Position numbers and translations under genes: made by a program. Positions 1 to 11,500 of a DNA stretch of 64,000 bases are shown here, piece after piece. The notes beneath the pieces were generated by a model. That model had not been told where the DNA came from. It did no database searches and worked only from the letters and a program-made list of their open reading frames with translations. The number at the start of each line of letters is the position of its first letter. The stretch's first letter is position 1. The stretch covers positions 26,364 through 90,363 of the forward strand of contig AJWJ01000025.1 in NCBI GenBank assembly GCA_000277445.1, in the 5' to 3' direction. Source of the DNA: Polysphondylium violaceum (taxonomy: Eukaryota > Evosea > Eumycetozoa > Dictyosteliales > Dictyosteliaceae).

Positions 1-753
1 CGTGCCCTCGAAGTACTCCACTATCTTGGCGCCTTGGATGACGAAGGAAACATTACCAAAGTCGGTGAAATTATGTCAGAGTTTCCATTGGATCCCCAAT
101 TGTCAAAGATGCTCATTGCAAGTCCCGAACACAACTGCTCCAACGAAATGCTCACCATTGCTGCCATGCTTTCCGTTCCAAATGTATTTGTTCGTCCAAA
201 AGACAGCCGTGAGGATGCCGATGCCGCCAAAAAGGCCTTTGATCACTTTGACGGTGACCATCTCACTCTATTAAACGTCTATCACGCCTTTAAACAAGAA
301 AAGGAGGATCAAACCTGGTGTTATGACAACTTTTTGAATCACAGATCCATCAAACAAGCAGACAGCGTTCGTAGTCAATTGGCTAGAATTATGACCAAAT
401 TTAAATTACCACTCTTGAGTGGCGATATCAACAGCAGAGCCTATTACAACAGTATCAAGAAATGTTTAGTCGCCGGTTTCTTTATGCAAGTCGCCAAATG
501 CGAGAAAAAGAACCAATACTTTACTCTTGGTGATGAACAATCTGTTATTTTCCATCCATCCACTGGTCTCTCTAGAAAACCTGAGTGGGTCATTTACAAT
601 GAATTTGTTTTAACCAATCAACAATATATTAGAACTCTTACCGAAGTTAAATTTGAATGGCTCGTTGAAGCTTGTCCAGACTATTTTAATCAAGGTGGTT
701 TCCCTAAAAAATCAAAAGATGCCATCGATAGAAGTAAAAGATTAATGAGATAA
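1..753 (+). CDS. dhx15: DHX15/Prp43-type DEAH-box RNA helicase, 3' part
   Basis: The reading frame is open from base 1 to a TAA at 751-753, so the gene begins outside the window and only the last 250 residues are seen. They cover the helicase-associated (winged-helix/ratchet) region and the C-terminal OB fold. The stretches FPLDPQLSKMLI, AAMLSVPNVFVRP and WCYDNFLNHRS are characteristic of DHX15/Prp43, the helicase that releases lariat introns from the spliceosome and also acts in ribosome biogenesis. The end, SKDAIDRSKRLMR, is a short basic tail. The ATG at 34 is internal, not a start. The family call rests on strong similarity over the whole visible part; the ATPase motifs lie outside the window. 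Confidence 0.93.
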   Translation, partial: RALEVLHYLGALDDEGNITKVGEIMSEFPLDPQLSKMLIASPEHNCSNEMLTIAAMLSVPNVFVRPKDSREDADAAKKAFDHFDGDHLTLLNVYHAFKQEKEDQTWCYDNFLNHRSIKQADSVRSQLARIMTKFKLPLLSGDINSRAYYNSIKKCLVAGFFMQVAKCEKKNQYFTLGDEQSVIFHPSTGLSRKPEWVIYNEFVLTNQQYIRTLTEVKFEWLVEACPDYFNQGGFPKKSKDAIDRSKRLMR

Positions 754-3709
754 ACAAAGAAATACAGATATAATATTTAAATAAAATTACAATAATAATA
801 GTAATACTAATATGATTATTACAATTGAATTCAATTTTATTTATTTATTTCCGATATTATGTAGATATGATGATATCATCATGCTCTTTAAAGGAAGTAT
901 TTTTTGTAGGATATTAATTACAAATCTATGAAAATCTGTTGATTGATTGATTCAATTTTTGATTTCAATTTTATTTTTCTCTCATTATTTTTTTTCCTAC
1001 CAAGAGGGAGGTGCCAAGTTTTTTTTTCTGGATTTTTATGATTCTATGCGGCGATATCACCCATCCATCACTCTATTGGACCTTGTTTTTTGTGGAGGTT
1101 TTTCTTTTTTTTTTTTATTTTTTTTATTTTTTTTAATTTTTTTTATTTTTTCCTCCACACACAATAGTTCTTTTGAAATTTTGGGTAGTGCAATTGTTGT
1201 CACTTATCCTAGGATATATATATTCTCATTATCACACAAAAGAGGATCAATTCAAAATCATAGATTTAGGGTAGGGTTCAAATGATTTTAAAATAATTAA
1301 ACTCAACAATCACAATCACACACTCAATCAAAACAGGATTTTCCAATTTCACACACACGCACACACAAATAAACAAATAAACAAACAATATTGATTGTGT
1401 TGGAATTGGAGAGGTGGGGAGGGGAGGAGAGGATAGAGTAAATTATAGTAATAATAGTAATAATAGTGAATGAGATTGGCCATCTCACATCATCACCAAC
1501 ATCATCATGATCTTGTTTGAATCACAAATAATTCAGATTCTTGGACGATCTATAATCAATAAATTAAATTAATTGATCTGATATTAGATTTTCATTACCC
1601 CCGCTTTATTCCTCTTTTCGCTCCTCACCGTGCATTTTAGATAACAGTGCATCAGCAAGGGTGGGGGATCAAACTATTTGGATCCATTTTTACCGGTGAC
1701 GTTATCATTTCACCAAACAAAGTCACACTCACGCACAAATTGTTATTATGATAGAATGATTTTACTCAACCGCACAAATATTTGGTGGAGCACCCATACA
1801 TACACAAAAATAATATAATCATACAACGAAAATAATCATCTTTCTATCACAAAACCACCTTTTATTCATTAATTAATTGTTGTTGTTGTTGTTATTGTTG
1901 TGTTGGTGTTTGCATGCATGGATGATGATAACACCGACACCTTACTCTCTTGACCTGCTCATGCAACCTCTACTTTTTGAAATATGATATCATTTCATTT
2001 TCATTTTGAATAAATTCAACTTCTCCCATTACCCCTTCCACCCTCAATAACCACATGAATCACCACCACACACTACTTTTACCCACTACCCCCACCACTA
2101 CTACCATCACCACCAAATTCAACCCTATATCACCTCAAATTAGATTATCACACATAAAAGTAATAATTCATTATCAAAAATAGGCCTTTCGTTTGATTTT
2201 GCCATCGTAATCTATCACATGTGAATTAATTTTCACACCCGATTTTTAAAATAATCAAATATTTGATCTATTTCAAGTGTTTAATTTTAGTGAGGGGGTA
2301 TGTGATTAGTGTGTTGTGTTTGTGGGGGCAAATGTGTGTGTATTTATTATATATAGACTCTCTCATTTTCATTTTCATTTTCATTTTCATATTTAAAACA
2401 AAAAAAAAAAAATATAACAAGAGTTTATAAATTCCTTTCTTTATTGGTTCCAAACACAACAGCAACAACAATAATATCTATATCAGAAAATTATAATATA
2501 CAAAAAAGACGCATCATATATATTATAATAATAATAATAGTAACAATAATAATCATAATCATAATAATTGTATGTTTTGTACCAACATTGCCTCTACTCA
2601 AGATTTAATAGATATTGGCACTGTGTAGTAGTATTAGTATATTTGCTTGTTTTTTGTTTGTTTTTGGATCCCATTTTTTCCAAAATTTGATTTCATCGAT
2701 TTCCAATTCCCCTTTTAGTCACAACTTGTTTTTTTAAAAACTCATTAGTTCTCGTTTTATTTGTTACCCTCTCCATCCTAACGCCCCTCTCTCTATCTCT
2801 CTTTCCATCAACCCAAAAAAAACACAACCCAAACAAAGGATATCATCCATGTATTGTGTCTATTATCTTTATCCAACAAATATCTGACCACAAAGGTTTT
2901 TGATCACACACATACATCCACTCTTATCATCGTTGGGATCTACTGAACCCAATTTCTATTTTTAACAAATCTATTATTGAGCTAACGCAAATACACACAC
3001 AAAACACAAGCACACACAAATATAAACACACACACTGCACATACATACACACACATAAATAAATTTATTTTTTCACCCCACCACCATCCATCAAAAGGTT
3101 AACAAACAGGCTGTCGACCCAAACATAAATCCAACACACAGGCACACACAAACCTAATCACCCAACATTTAACATCATCAATCAACACACAAGAACAACA
3201 ACAACTAGTTTAATATAATAATAATAATAATCAAACCCCTTCACTCGACCACTACATATCTATTGAATATTTTATAAACACACACCAACAAAAATCTTAA
3301 TATTAACATTTTTAAAATACTTTAGATTAAAAACAGGAATTCAAATTTATTTGTGTTTGTTTTCTCATATTTAATTGAATTAATCCTTCACATCAACCAT
3401 ACCCCCACTCACCCACCCATCAATCACAATAGGTAGTGTTTTAGTTTTTTAACAATCACACCCACTCACTCACTCACGCACACATCACATTTATATATTT
3501 AAAAACCAAGATATATATAATAATAACAATAATAATAGTAATAATAATAAGACTAAATATCAACAACAAAACATAACATATCACATTTAATGTTTATTTG
3601 ATATCCTTTTATTTATTTATTTATTTATTCAGTTTTTTGAGAAAAAGCTCAAAAGAAAATAGAACCTATCTCCAAGAGTTTAGTTTTTATTTTCTTAAAT
3701 GAATTAAAT
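754..3709. other. Long non-coding spacer (about 3 kb)
   Basis: I see no supported gene on either strand. The region is A/T-rich with CA/AC-rich stretches, T homopolymers around 1100-1150, and a tandem CATTTT repeat at 2364-2390. The few open frames here are homopolymer products (poly-Phe, Lys-Met repeats). It probably holds the 3' UTR of the helicase gene and the promoter and 5' UTR of the PH-domain gene. A non-coding RNA cannot be excluded. Confidence 0.6.
2364..2390. repeat. CATTTT hexamer tandem repeat
   Basis: About four and a half perfect copies of CATTTT in tandem within the large spacer. Read on the minus strand it gives a spurious Lys-Met repeat. It looks like a simple microsatellite. 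Confidence 0.8.
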
Positions 3710-5391
3710 ATGGTCAAAGTTGAAAGAAAAAAAGAATTACTTGTAAGTGTATCAGAAGTTGAGACTGTTACTATAGTTTTATTAACATACTATTATAATA
3801 GAAATGGTTTTCATTTGGTAGAATTAAAAGTGATATATCATATTCATCATTAATGAAAAAAGCAGGTGGTAATGGAAAAGGCTATTTGGATAGATTTTTT
3901 GTATTACATAGAAATTATATATTATACTTTAAGCCTGGTAAAACCGATAGTCGGCCTGAGGATGAGCAAGAGCCACAGGGATATATAAATTTAGGAGAAT
4001 GTACATTAGAGGACACAAAGTCAATATTCAAAACAATGCCATTGACATTTCAAATTTCACATAAATGCGGTAGAAACTATTTGATCAAAGCCAAAGATGA
4101 AAAGATCATTGAACAGTTTCTACTACTCATTCGACAGCGTATAAAGTCCTTGATAGGACTCAGTATCAGTGCACTTGGTAACACAGAGGAAAAGATGAAG
4201 ATCATATCGGATCTTTTACCTCGTTCGATGAAATTACCAGACAGAGTAAAGCCTGAAGGCGCCACCACATGGATTTGCAAAATGAGTGCCTACTATGAAG
4301 CCTATAGAGAATGGTCGCCCTTTTTAAATAAAATTGAACAATTTAGCGAGATTTGTTATGGCACTACCAAAGAGTATGTCGATTGGTTTGGCGGACCAGA
4401 GGGTCCTCGTCTATCCATGATTCGTTGCGAAGAAATTGTACTTGATAATTGGATAGAATATATAAAGAAAACATTTGCAGAGATTTCAACCTACGAAGAG
4501 ACTAGATTCTTTGCCGAAGACTACCAAGACATAATCAAACACATTAAAAACATGATCATTCTCATCGATGGATACAATATGTATATGAGACAATGTCATC
4601 CAACTGTAAAATATGTAGATAAATACCTCGAAGAAAAACAAGTGTTTAAGCAACACATTGACCAATTTCAATTGGTCCCATCGAAATCAAATATACATTT
4701 CAGAGGAAATGGTACCGATCAACCCCTATTTATTGAGGGCTTTATTAAAGCTTCTGGAAAAATTAAAATTACAAACAATGATGATTCCCATCGTCGTGGA
4801 AGTGATTCCTTTTCCGACCAATACACTGACGACGATGAAAAACAACATCATCACAGCAATACAGCAGCTGTTGTTGAAGAAAAAGAATTGGTAGAGGAGT
4901 GGAAATTTTCAACGAGTAGACTTACTCGTATCGATAATGGCCGTGATGAAGATAGCAGTCTGTACGACTGGGAATTTATAAACGGTCATTTTGAAAACGA
5001 AAGATTGGGCTCAGTTTTGTGGAACTATAAAACATGGCTTTGGTCCCATCCCTCCAAAACCGACTATAAAATCCGTTTTGACTGGGACCCCATCAGCCAC
5101 TCATTTGTGTACAATCAACCCAAAATCACCACCGGTGGTCCTATTTCAATCTCTATTCAACCCTCTCTCAACAAACTCTCCATCACAAAGAAACCCCACC
5201 CCGCCACTGTATATGCCGATTGGAGATTATCAAAAAACTTTATACTTCACTCTGTTGTCATTGGTAACAAAACTGAACCTTTATTTTCAAATTTAGAGGT
5301 ATCTGGTGCTGTTCCTCTTCCTGCAATTTTAATTATAGCCATGATTCCTCATATCAAAGAGTCTCTCGAAGATTTGGGTATTCAAATTTAA
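3710..5391 (+). CDS. PH-domain protein of unknown function
   Basis: Two exons: 3710-3742 and 3802-5391; the 59-nt intron begins GTAAGT and ends ATAG. The join is in phase and gives 540 residues. The short first exon supplies an ATG and adds the first strand of a PH domain that the ATG at 3853 would cut off. The PH domain (about residues 20-125) shows the usual pattern, with GYLDRFFVLHRNYILYFK and a closing helix FLLLIRQRIKSL. The middle (130-330) is helical; residues 300-345 are low-complexity and acidic. The C-terminal ~160 residues look folded, with Trp-rich strands (WNYKTWLWSHP, VYADWRLSKNF), but I do not recognise the fold. A phosphoinositide-binding adaptor role is inferred from the PH domain only. 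Confidence 0.85.
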
Positions 5392-5735
5392 AAAAAACAA
5401 ATAAAAAAAGCCGATCAATTTTTTTTGTTATTTTAATTCATTATTTATTTATTTATTTGTATATATCTAATTAAGTGTTCCTGGGAGTAAATTAGAATTT
5501 TAATTAAATTAATTCACACAAATGGTGTGGTTAGAGGTCTAAAAATACTTTTTTTTATTTTTTGGATTTTCAAACAACCCCTCCCAATTTATGATTAATC
5601 TTAATCAACAGATTATACTTTATATATTTATGAAAAATAAATAATACCCATTTTTGTTTTTAATCGCAGCATTTAAACAAGACCTAATTTGTTTTGTTTT
5701 TTATAAATATACAAAATAATTGATATAAATAAACA
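5392..5735. other. Spacer between PH-domain and sedolisin genes
   Basis: A/T-rich, 344 bp, between two genes in the same direction. No gene seen. It should hold the 3' UTR of the first gene and the promoter of the second; a TATA-like stretch (TTTATAAATATAC) lies at about 5699-5711, 25-35 bases before the sedolisin ATG. Confidence 0.5.
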
Positions 5736-7580
5736 ATGAAAAAAAAAAGTATAATTTTAATTATATGTTTGATAGTGGTGCCTATCTTTTCAAGTATTAG
5801 AGATACATCCAATTGGGTTAAAGTAAAAGAAGCCAATAAAAATACTATTATTAATTTTAGATTGGGCCTCAGACAAAAGAATTTAGATATATTAGAGTCT
5901 ACATTATTAGATGTTTCTAATCCAAAATCTATCAATTATGGTATGTTATTTATGTGTTACTATTTTATTTCTATAAAGACTCTTTATTAATAAATTAAAT
6001 TAGGGAAATGGTGGAGTAGTGATGAAATAATGGATTTAATTGAACCAAGTGTCGATGATATAAAAATAGTGATTAGTTATCTATTAGAAAATGGGTGTTT
6101 TAATATCGAGAATCACAGAGATATGGTAAAAGCTAGTGCCAATGTAGATGATATTGAAAAAATGTTTAATGTGAAGATGGCTACTTTTTCTCACAAGGTT
6201 AAGAATCAATTTATAGTTCGTTCATCTGAGAGTTATTCTGTACCAAGGGAAATAAAATCATTGGTTCATATAGTAACAGGTGTTTCAGAATTACCACATT
6301 ACAACACTGGTCCCAAGTCACATAAAATCAATATAAATGAAAGACAAGAATCTATAGAAAAAGGAGCAGATCCAGGATTAATTATTCCATACACTTTACA
6401 GAAATTATATGGGATCCCAATAGGAATGGGTAATGATTCTGCTAGTTCGGTATGTGTTGTGGAATTTGAAGATTATGCTTCATTTAATAAAGAGGATCTT
6501 TTTGAATTTGCTGCAGCTACCGCAACACCACATATCAACGTTGACCATATCATTGGTCCATTTGAACCATATGCCCCAGGTGGTGAAGCAACCTTAGATG
6601 TTCAATATGCCGGATCCATATCAGAAGGTGCTTCAGTATGGTTCTGGACAGTTGATGGATGGATGTTTGAGTTTGCCACAGATTTTTTTAATACACCAGT
6701 AATACCAGATGTAGTTTCAATGTCTTATGGATGGCCAGAACCCGGCCAATGCGACAGATTCATTGCACATTGTGTGGATGAAGATGCAGAGCAATATGTG
6801 CAACGTGTCAATATAGAATTTCAAAAAATAGGATTGAGAGGAACAACCCTTTTGGCTGCTTCTGGAGACCAAGGAGCTCCGGGAGATTCAAATATGGATT
6901 GCAAAAGTCACAAACATCCCCTATCAACTTCTTTTCCAGGTGCTTCTCCATGGGTAACATCTGTTGGGGCCACCATGTTGGCTGAAAAGCCATCAACAGA
7001 CTCTGAAGATCCTTATCAATACTCTGCTCCCATTTGTAATAAAAAGAAATGTGCTACTTCCACTGAAGAGCTTGTTTGCACATATCCCCAATCTTTAATT
7101 ACTACAGGAGGTGGTTTCTCAAATTATTCCCCAATGCCATCATATCAACAAAAAGCAGTAAATGATTACTTTAATAGTGGAGTAAAGTTTCCAAATTCAA
7201 CCTTTTTCAACTCTTCAAATAGAGCTTTTCCAGATATCTCAGCTTTAGGACATAATTATTTTATTCTTGCTGCGGGTGCTGATCAAGTCATAGATGGCAC
7301 CTCTTGTAGCTCACCTGTATTGGCAGGTATCATTTCTTTATTAAATGGATATCGTATCAGTGTTGGAAAGCCTCCACTTGGCTTTATTAATCCCCTTTTG
7401 TATCAACTGTATGAGGACAATCCCGCTGCCTACAACGATATTGAAAAAGGAAATAACTATTGTACAGAGCACTGTTGTGCAGAAACTGGTTTCGAGTCTG
7501 CAAAAGGTTATGACGCCGTAACAGGCCTGGGAACACCAGTGTATCAAGAATTTCTTAATTATATTCAAACTCTAAATTAA
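5736..7580 (+). CDS. Secreted sedolisin-family serine-carboxyl peptidase (S53, TPP1-like)
   Basis: Two exons, 5736-5940 and 6004-7580, give 593 residues; the intron starts GTATGT and ends TTAG and splits a Gly codon within NYGKWW, where the family has a conserved prodomain motif. A signal peptide (MKKKSIILIICLIVVPIFSS) is followed by a pro-kumamolisin activation domain to about residue 180, then the catalytic domain. The sedolisin catalytic set is intact: Glu263 and Asp267 in GGEATLDVQY, the oxyanion Asp357 in ASGDQG, and Ser502 in DGTSCSSP. The C-terminal calcium site is present (YNDIEKGNN ... GYDAVTGLGTP). By family knowledge this is an acid lysosomal or secreted tripeptidyl/endopeptidase that activates itself. 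Best match is TPP1 rather than bacterial kumamolisin. Confidence 0.93.
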
Positions 7581-7867
7581 ATCTTTCTCGTGTAAATAAA
7601 ACATTTTCATATACAAAATAACCCAAATCATTATCGTGTGGTGAATCACCGAATAAGTAATCAATAAATTATAAAATTAGTCCCCCCAAACTAAAACAAA
7701 TCTACGTTTTATCATTACCACCATTGTATAAAAATGAAATTATCTTTAATTTTTATCATTTGTATGACTATTTTTAGAATTAATGGTGGTTTAACGATGC
7801 GAAATAAAATGATCTTTGTTCGTTAACCCACATTTGATTTTACTTTCACCACAACTTGAAAAATCTT

Positions 7868-7900
7868 TTTTTACAAATTGAAAAAATGAATTTGTAAAAA
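7868..7900. repeat. Perfect 12-bp inverted repeat, 9-nt spacer
   Basis: TTTTTACAAATT at 7868-7879 is repeated exactly in reverse complement at 7889-7900. It could form a hairpin or be a two-site protein-binding element. It lies about 295 bp upstream of the small gene at 8195 and next to a G-rich box. Confidence 0.8.
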
Positions 7901-7906
7901 TCACAA

Positions 7907-7949
7907 TGGGGGTGTGAGTGGCACAGAAAACATGAAATAGGGGTGAGGT
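7907..7949. promoter_or_regulatory. Two G-rich boxes, possible GBF-type elements
   Basis: TGGGGGTGTGAGTG (7907-7920) and AGGGGTGAGG-like sequence (7939-7949) stand out in A/T-rich DNA. They resemble the G-rich elements bound by G-box binding factor upstream of developmental genes in D. discoideum. The likeness is by eye; the link to the gene at 8195 is inferred from position. Confidence 0.35.
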
Positions 7950-8090
7950 TATCGTGTTTTCTTTCCCAATATAGAAAGGGGTATGTAATTTCGACCCACA
8001 GGAATGAATTCTCAGAAGTTATTTCATTTTGAGATTAAAATCATTGGATAATTAATTGTACATGTCGTTCCAAATTACCTTTAAAAAAAC

Positions 8091-8098
8091 TATAAATA
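8091..8098 (+). promoter_or_regulatory. TATA box for the small gene at 8195
   Basis: TATAAATA about 100 bases upstream of the ATG at 8195, followed by a CAACAAACAACAACAAC-rich leader typical of dictyostelid 5' UTRs. Confidence 0.55.
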
Positions 8099-8194
8099 CC
8101 AAGTTTTTCAAGTTCATTTCAATATCAAATCAACAAACAACAACAACAATTAAATATATTTAATTACTATTATACAAATACCAAAACTACTAAA

Positions 8195-8413
8195 ATGATC
8201 TTCTCAATCTTAGCTTCCTTATCCCCATCCAAATCTGTTTCCTCCGTCTCTACTGCCGCTGGTGCTTCTGGTTCATTCAAAATGGGTCTCAACATGAATA
8301 CTGTTAATGGTACTATTACATCTACTACCACTACCTCTACCAATGCCAATGTAGCTGGAAAACAAGTTGATGCCAATGTTCATCATCAACTCAATGCCAA
8401 CATTACTCATTAA
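8195..8413 (+). CDS. Small Ser/Thr/Asn-rich protein, 72 residues
   Basis: A single-exon frame of 72 residues with a good context: TATA box about 100 bases upstream, a CAA-rich leader, and a TAA followed by an A/T-rich 3' end. The protein begins MIFSILASLSPSKSVSSVS, has a Gly/Ala/Ser stretch, then a Thr-rich run and a His/Asn-rich end. It has no signal peptide of normal length and no known domain. Size and composition recall small developmentally regulated dictyostelid proteins (HssA-like), but it lacks their Cys/Gly pattern, so I assign no family. Codon use favours GCC/ACC/ACT, unlike the spacer, which argues for a real, perhaps highly expressed gene. Confidence 0.65.
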   Translation: MIFSILASLSPSKSVSSVSTAAGASGSFKMGLNMNTVNGTITSTTTTSTNANVAGKQVDANVHHQLNANITH

Positions 8414-8524
8414 ATTCATAATTAATGAACCAAAAAGATTTAGTTTACTGGACAAGTTTTGTGTAACACTACTCTCAAACAACACTCTTCTACTACCATC
8501 CATGTATTATCTTTTTTCAAAAAA

Positions 8525-8536
8525 AATAAATTTATT
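8525..8536. repeat. A/T palindrome at convergent junction
   Basis: AATAAATTTATT is a perfect 12-bp palindrome between the stops of the small gene (+, 8413) and the lectin/TIG gene (-, 8592). It contains AATAAA on both strands, so it can serve as a two-way poly(A) signal. Confidence 0.6.
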
Positions 8537-8591
8537 AAACTATTTTCCTTTTGGAACAACAAAACTATTAAATTGGTGATTTATTTATATT

Positions 8592-11500
8592 TTATTCTAC
8601 AGATTTCATAGAGATACTTTTTTCCATTTTTTTAAATGCCAATTTCTTTTTATAGAAGACAGCAGCAGCTGTAGCTATTGATACACCACCAGCCGTACTT
8701 AATACAACAATAACTGGTATTTTCCATTTTTCAGAAGAATCACATTCAGTTTTGGTAGAGGTTTTGAGTAATGCACTGAAATTTGGATCGACAACAACAT
8801 TCTTTTTGAAATAGGGAGTAGACATTGCTGTTAGAATATTAAATGTATTTGAATCTTGTCTAAGGTCATTGTAAAGTTCGTCTGTTTGTTCAAGTAATTT
8901 TACATTGCTTCCAACTATTCTTGAATCCACTATAATTCTATCGGCAAATTTAGAGTTTAATGTATTTCCACCCGATACGATTTGGAACCAAGACAAGGAC
9001 TCAACATTGAGTTTGGTGATGTTTGTTGGATGATCAACACACTCATAAGTTGTTGTTCTCTCGGTTCTAGAGTTGTAGATCACTTGAAGATAGTTCATTG
9101 AGCTTGTAAAGGTCCAGTTTGAAACTGTGATTTCATATTTTACAGAATTGGCAGGCATTGATAAAATATCTCCTGCAAAATCAATGGAAGAATCGGTAGG
9201 GAAATAAGTTACCTGGAGTTCTAAAATAGCTGGGTCATTTTCAAATCCTCCTTTATAATAATTGGTATGTTCTGACAATTTTTTTCTATCGACCCAATGA
9301 ATGGTAGAGACTTTGATAGTTTTAACAGTTTCTTCTTTAAGATTCTTTTCACGGAGATGTGTAATAGCGATGGTGTAGTTAAAGTTGCCTGTAGTTGGGA
9401 GGGTAGTTTCACCATTTTCATCTGTGGTGGGAGGAAGAACATTTGGATCGACAATTGAACAGTCACTGGTTGTAATAGTGCTGTTGTAACATCTACAAAC
9501 TCCTGTATGAGTGTCACAATCACCATTGGCAGAACATTCAGGGATACCTGGACATCTTCTTTCTTTGAGATACAAATAGACATCGTTCTTTCCAGACAAG
9601 CCATAAGAGGTCACTGTAACTGTGAGAGGATCTCCATTTTGATTGGGGGCAACAGATGCATCATAAAAACATCTAATGTGCTCTGTATCGGTTAATACAG
9701 CATTTGTACACTCTTTGTTGTTTATGAAAACACTGCTTGGTGAGGCAATACTTTGTGCATGAATGGTTATATTGCCAGGTGTATTGTAAAACAATGACGA
9801 AGATGAAAATACTATTGGTATTTGATAGTTGAGCACAAATTGGTTGGACTCAACGCCTTCGGCGATGACTTTCACTGAAAAATTACCATATCCACTAGGT
9901 TGCTTACATACAACAGTATAGGCTTTAGTTATAGCTTCACAAGCAAGTAATTTAAATGATTTGTCTGTACTTTGTAAAAGTGAATAATAAAACTTGTACT
10001 CTATTGGTGAATTGGATGAATCAATGATATTCCAAAATCTACCAGACAAAGAAATTGAGCCACCTGTTGTGTATGGAGAGGGTGCGATAGATTTAATGTT
10101 TGGCTTTAATAACACTCTGATCTTGTTTGATTCTTGATCAGCAACTCGAATGTATAATTCACCATTTGTTGAATTCTCCAATATGGTAATTGTAAACCAT
10201 TGGGAATCAATATTGGTAGCATTAAATTCCTGGCCATTGTAATAGATAGTGATTGATGATTGATTTCCAATATTAGAACCTGTGACATTGAGTACTGTAT
10301 CCACATGTTGGACAGTGGAAATAGTTGGTGGAATGTAGCTAAATTGCTTTACATTTGATTTTCTATTCTTGATTAAAATTTCTAGACTATTTGATGAACC
10401 TGAACCGACTATATCTTTTGCAATAAGTGTAGTGTTGTCTATCAAATCAAATTCAATTGATTCGTATGTAGATTTAAATACATGAATAACATTATTTTCA
10501 GCAATGGATGTGGCCTCAAAGAATCTTCCAGTCATGGTAATATTTTCACCAACAGTTTTAATAGTGGTTGGTGAAATTGTGTAAATAAAAGGTTTGAGCA
10601 AAACCTTGATGGGTGTTATGGGAGAGGGACCATTTGTAATATCAAAATAGCCAGACTTTGTATCAATAGGGAGTGGATTACATGTAATAAAAGTATTATT
10701 TCCAACGCATGTTGTCAATGCAACCTCGCCAATTTTAATTTCCAATTTAGACACATCACCAAAGTTGAAGCCAGAAATCTGCAAGTAATCTTGGACTTGG
10801 CTAACCTTAGAAACAGAGAAAGAAGCATAGGCAAAAATGGCCTCGGTGGCTGATTGGCCATCAACAGTGACTGATACGTCGAGATTTCCTTGACCTGGTG
10901 TAGCATTAGATTCAAATTGACAGGTAATGATAGTGTCATCAATGGCAACTGGTGACTGACAATCTTGATCACCAATGGTAACGAGTAATCCTGTGGAAGC
11001 AAAATTAGTACCTGAAATGGTAATCTCTTGAGGAACATTATAAATTGTATGTGTAACAGTTTCAATTGTTGGTCCTTGATAAAGATATTGGGTATCTATG
11101 GATCTAACCAACTCATTGACAACAAAAGCCACTGCCTTTCCTGTACCAGGTGGTGCGGAGCATTCGTATGATGTGGCCGAAATAAAAGTGCATTCGGAAA
11201 CTACAGAGTTAAAAGTAAACTTGATGTTTGTCGATAAAGAATCTTGGTCTACATTGGAAAGATACTTTCCTTGGATAGTTATTGCCTCACCAATGACTTT
11301 TGGTGCTGGAATTAAAGTGATAACAGGTTTAAGAGTAAATCTACTGTATGTGAACGATTGGGTGTCTACGGTGATTAATAAACCACCGTTTAAGGATTCT
11401 AATGGGGCTTTAAATGAAAGTTGGGTGTGCGAAGTCAAAACCAATGTAGCGGAATCTATGGGAACACTGCCTATGGAAATACTGATTTTACTTTTATCAT

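Larger units (their letters stand above)
7581..8194. other. Spacer with hairpin, G-rich boxes and a TATA box
   Basis: 613 bp between the sedolisin gene and the small gene at 8195. It holds a perfect 12-bp inverted repeat (7868-7900), two G-rich boxes (7907-7920, 7939-7949), a possible reverse box (7991-8000) and a TATA box (8091-8098). A 30-codon open frame with a signal-like start sits at 7734-7826 and is treated under findings. Confidence 0.6.

Noticed and set aside
947-1285. Open frame of 112 codons in the first spacer
   Set aside because: Built mostly on T homopolymers (poly-Phe/Leu), with no TATA, splice or codon-use support.
2268-2471. Minus-strand frame with Lys-Met repeats
   Set aside because: Product of the CATTTT microsatellite; no similarity to anything.
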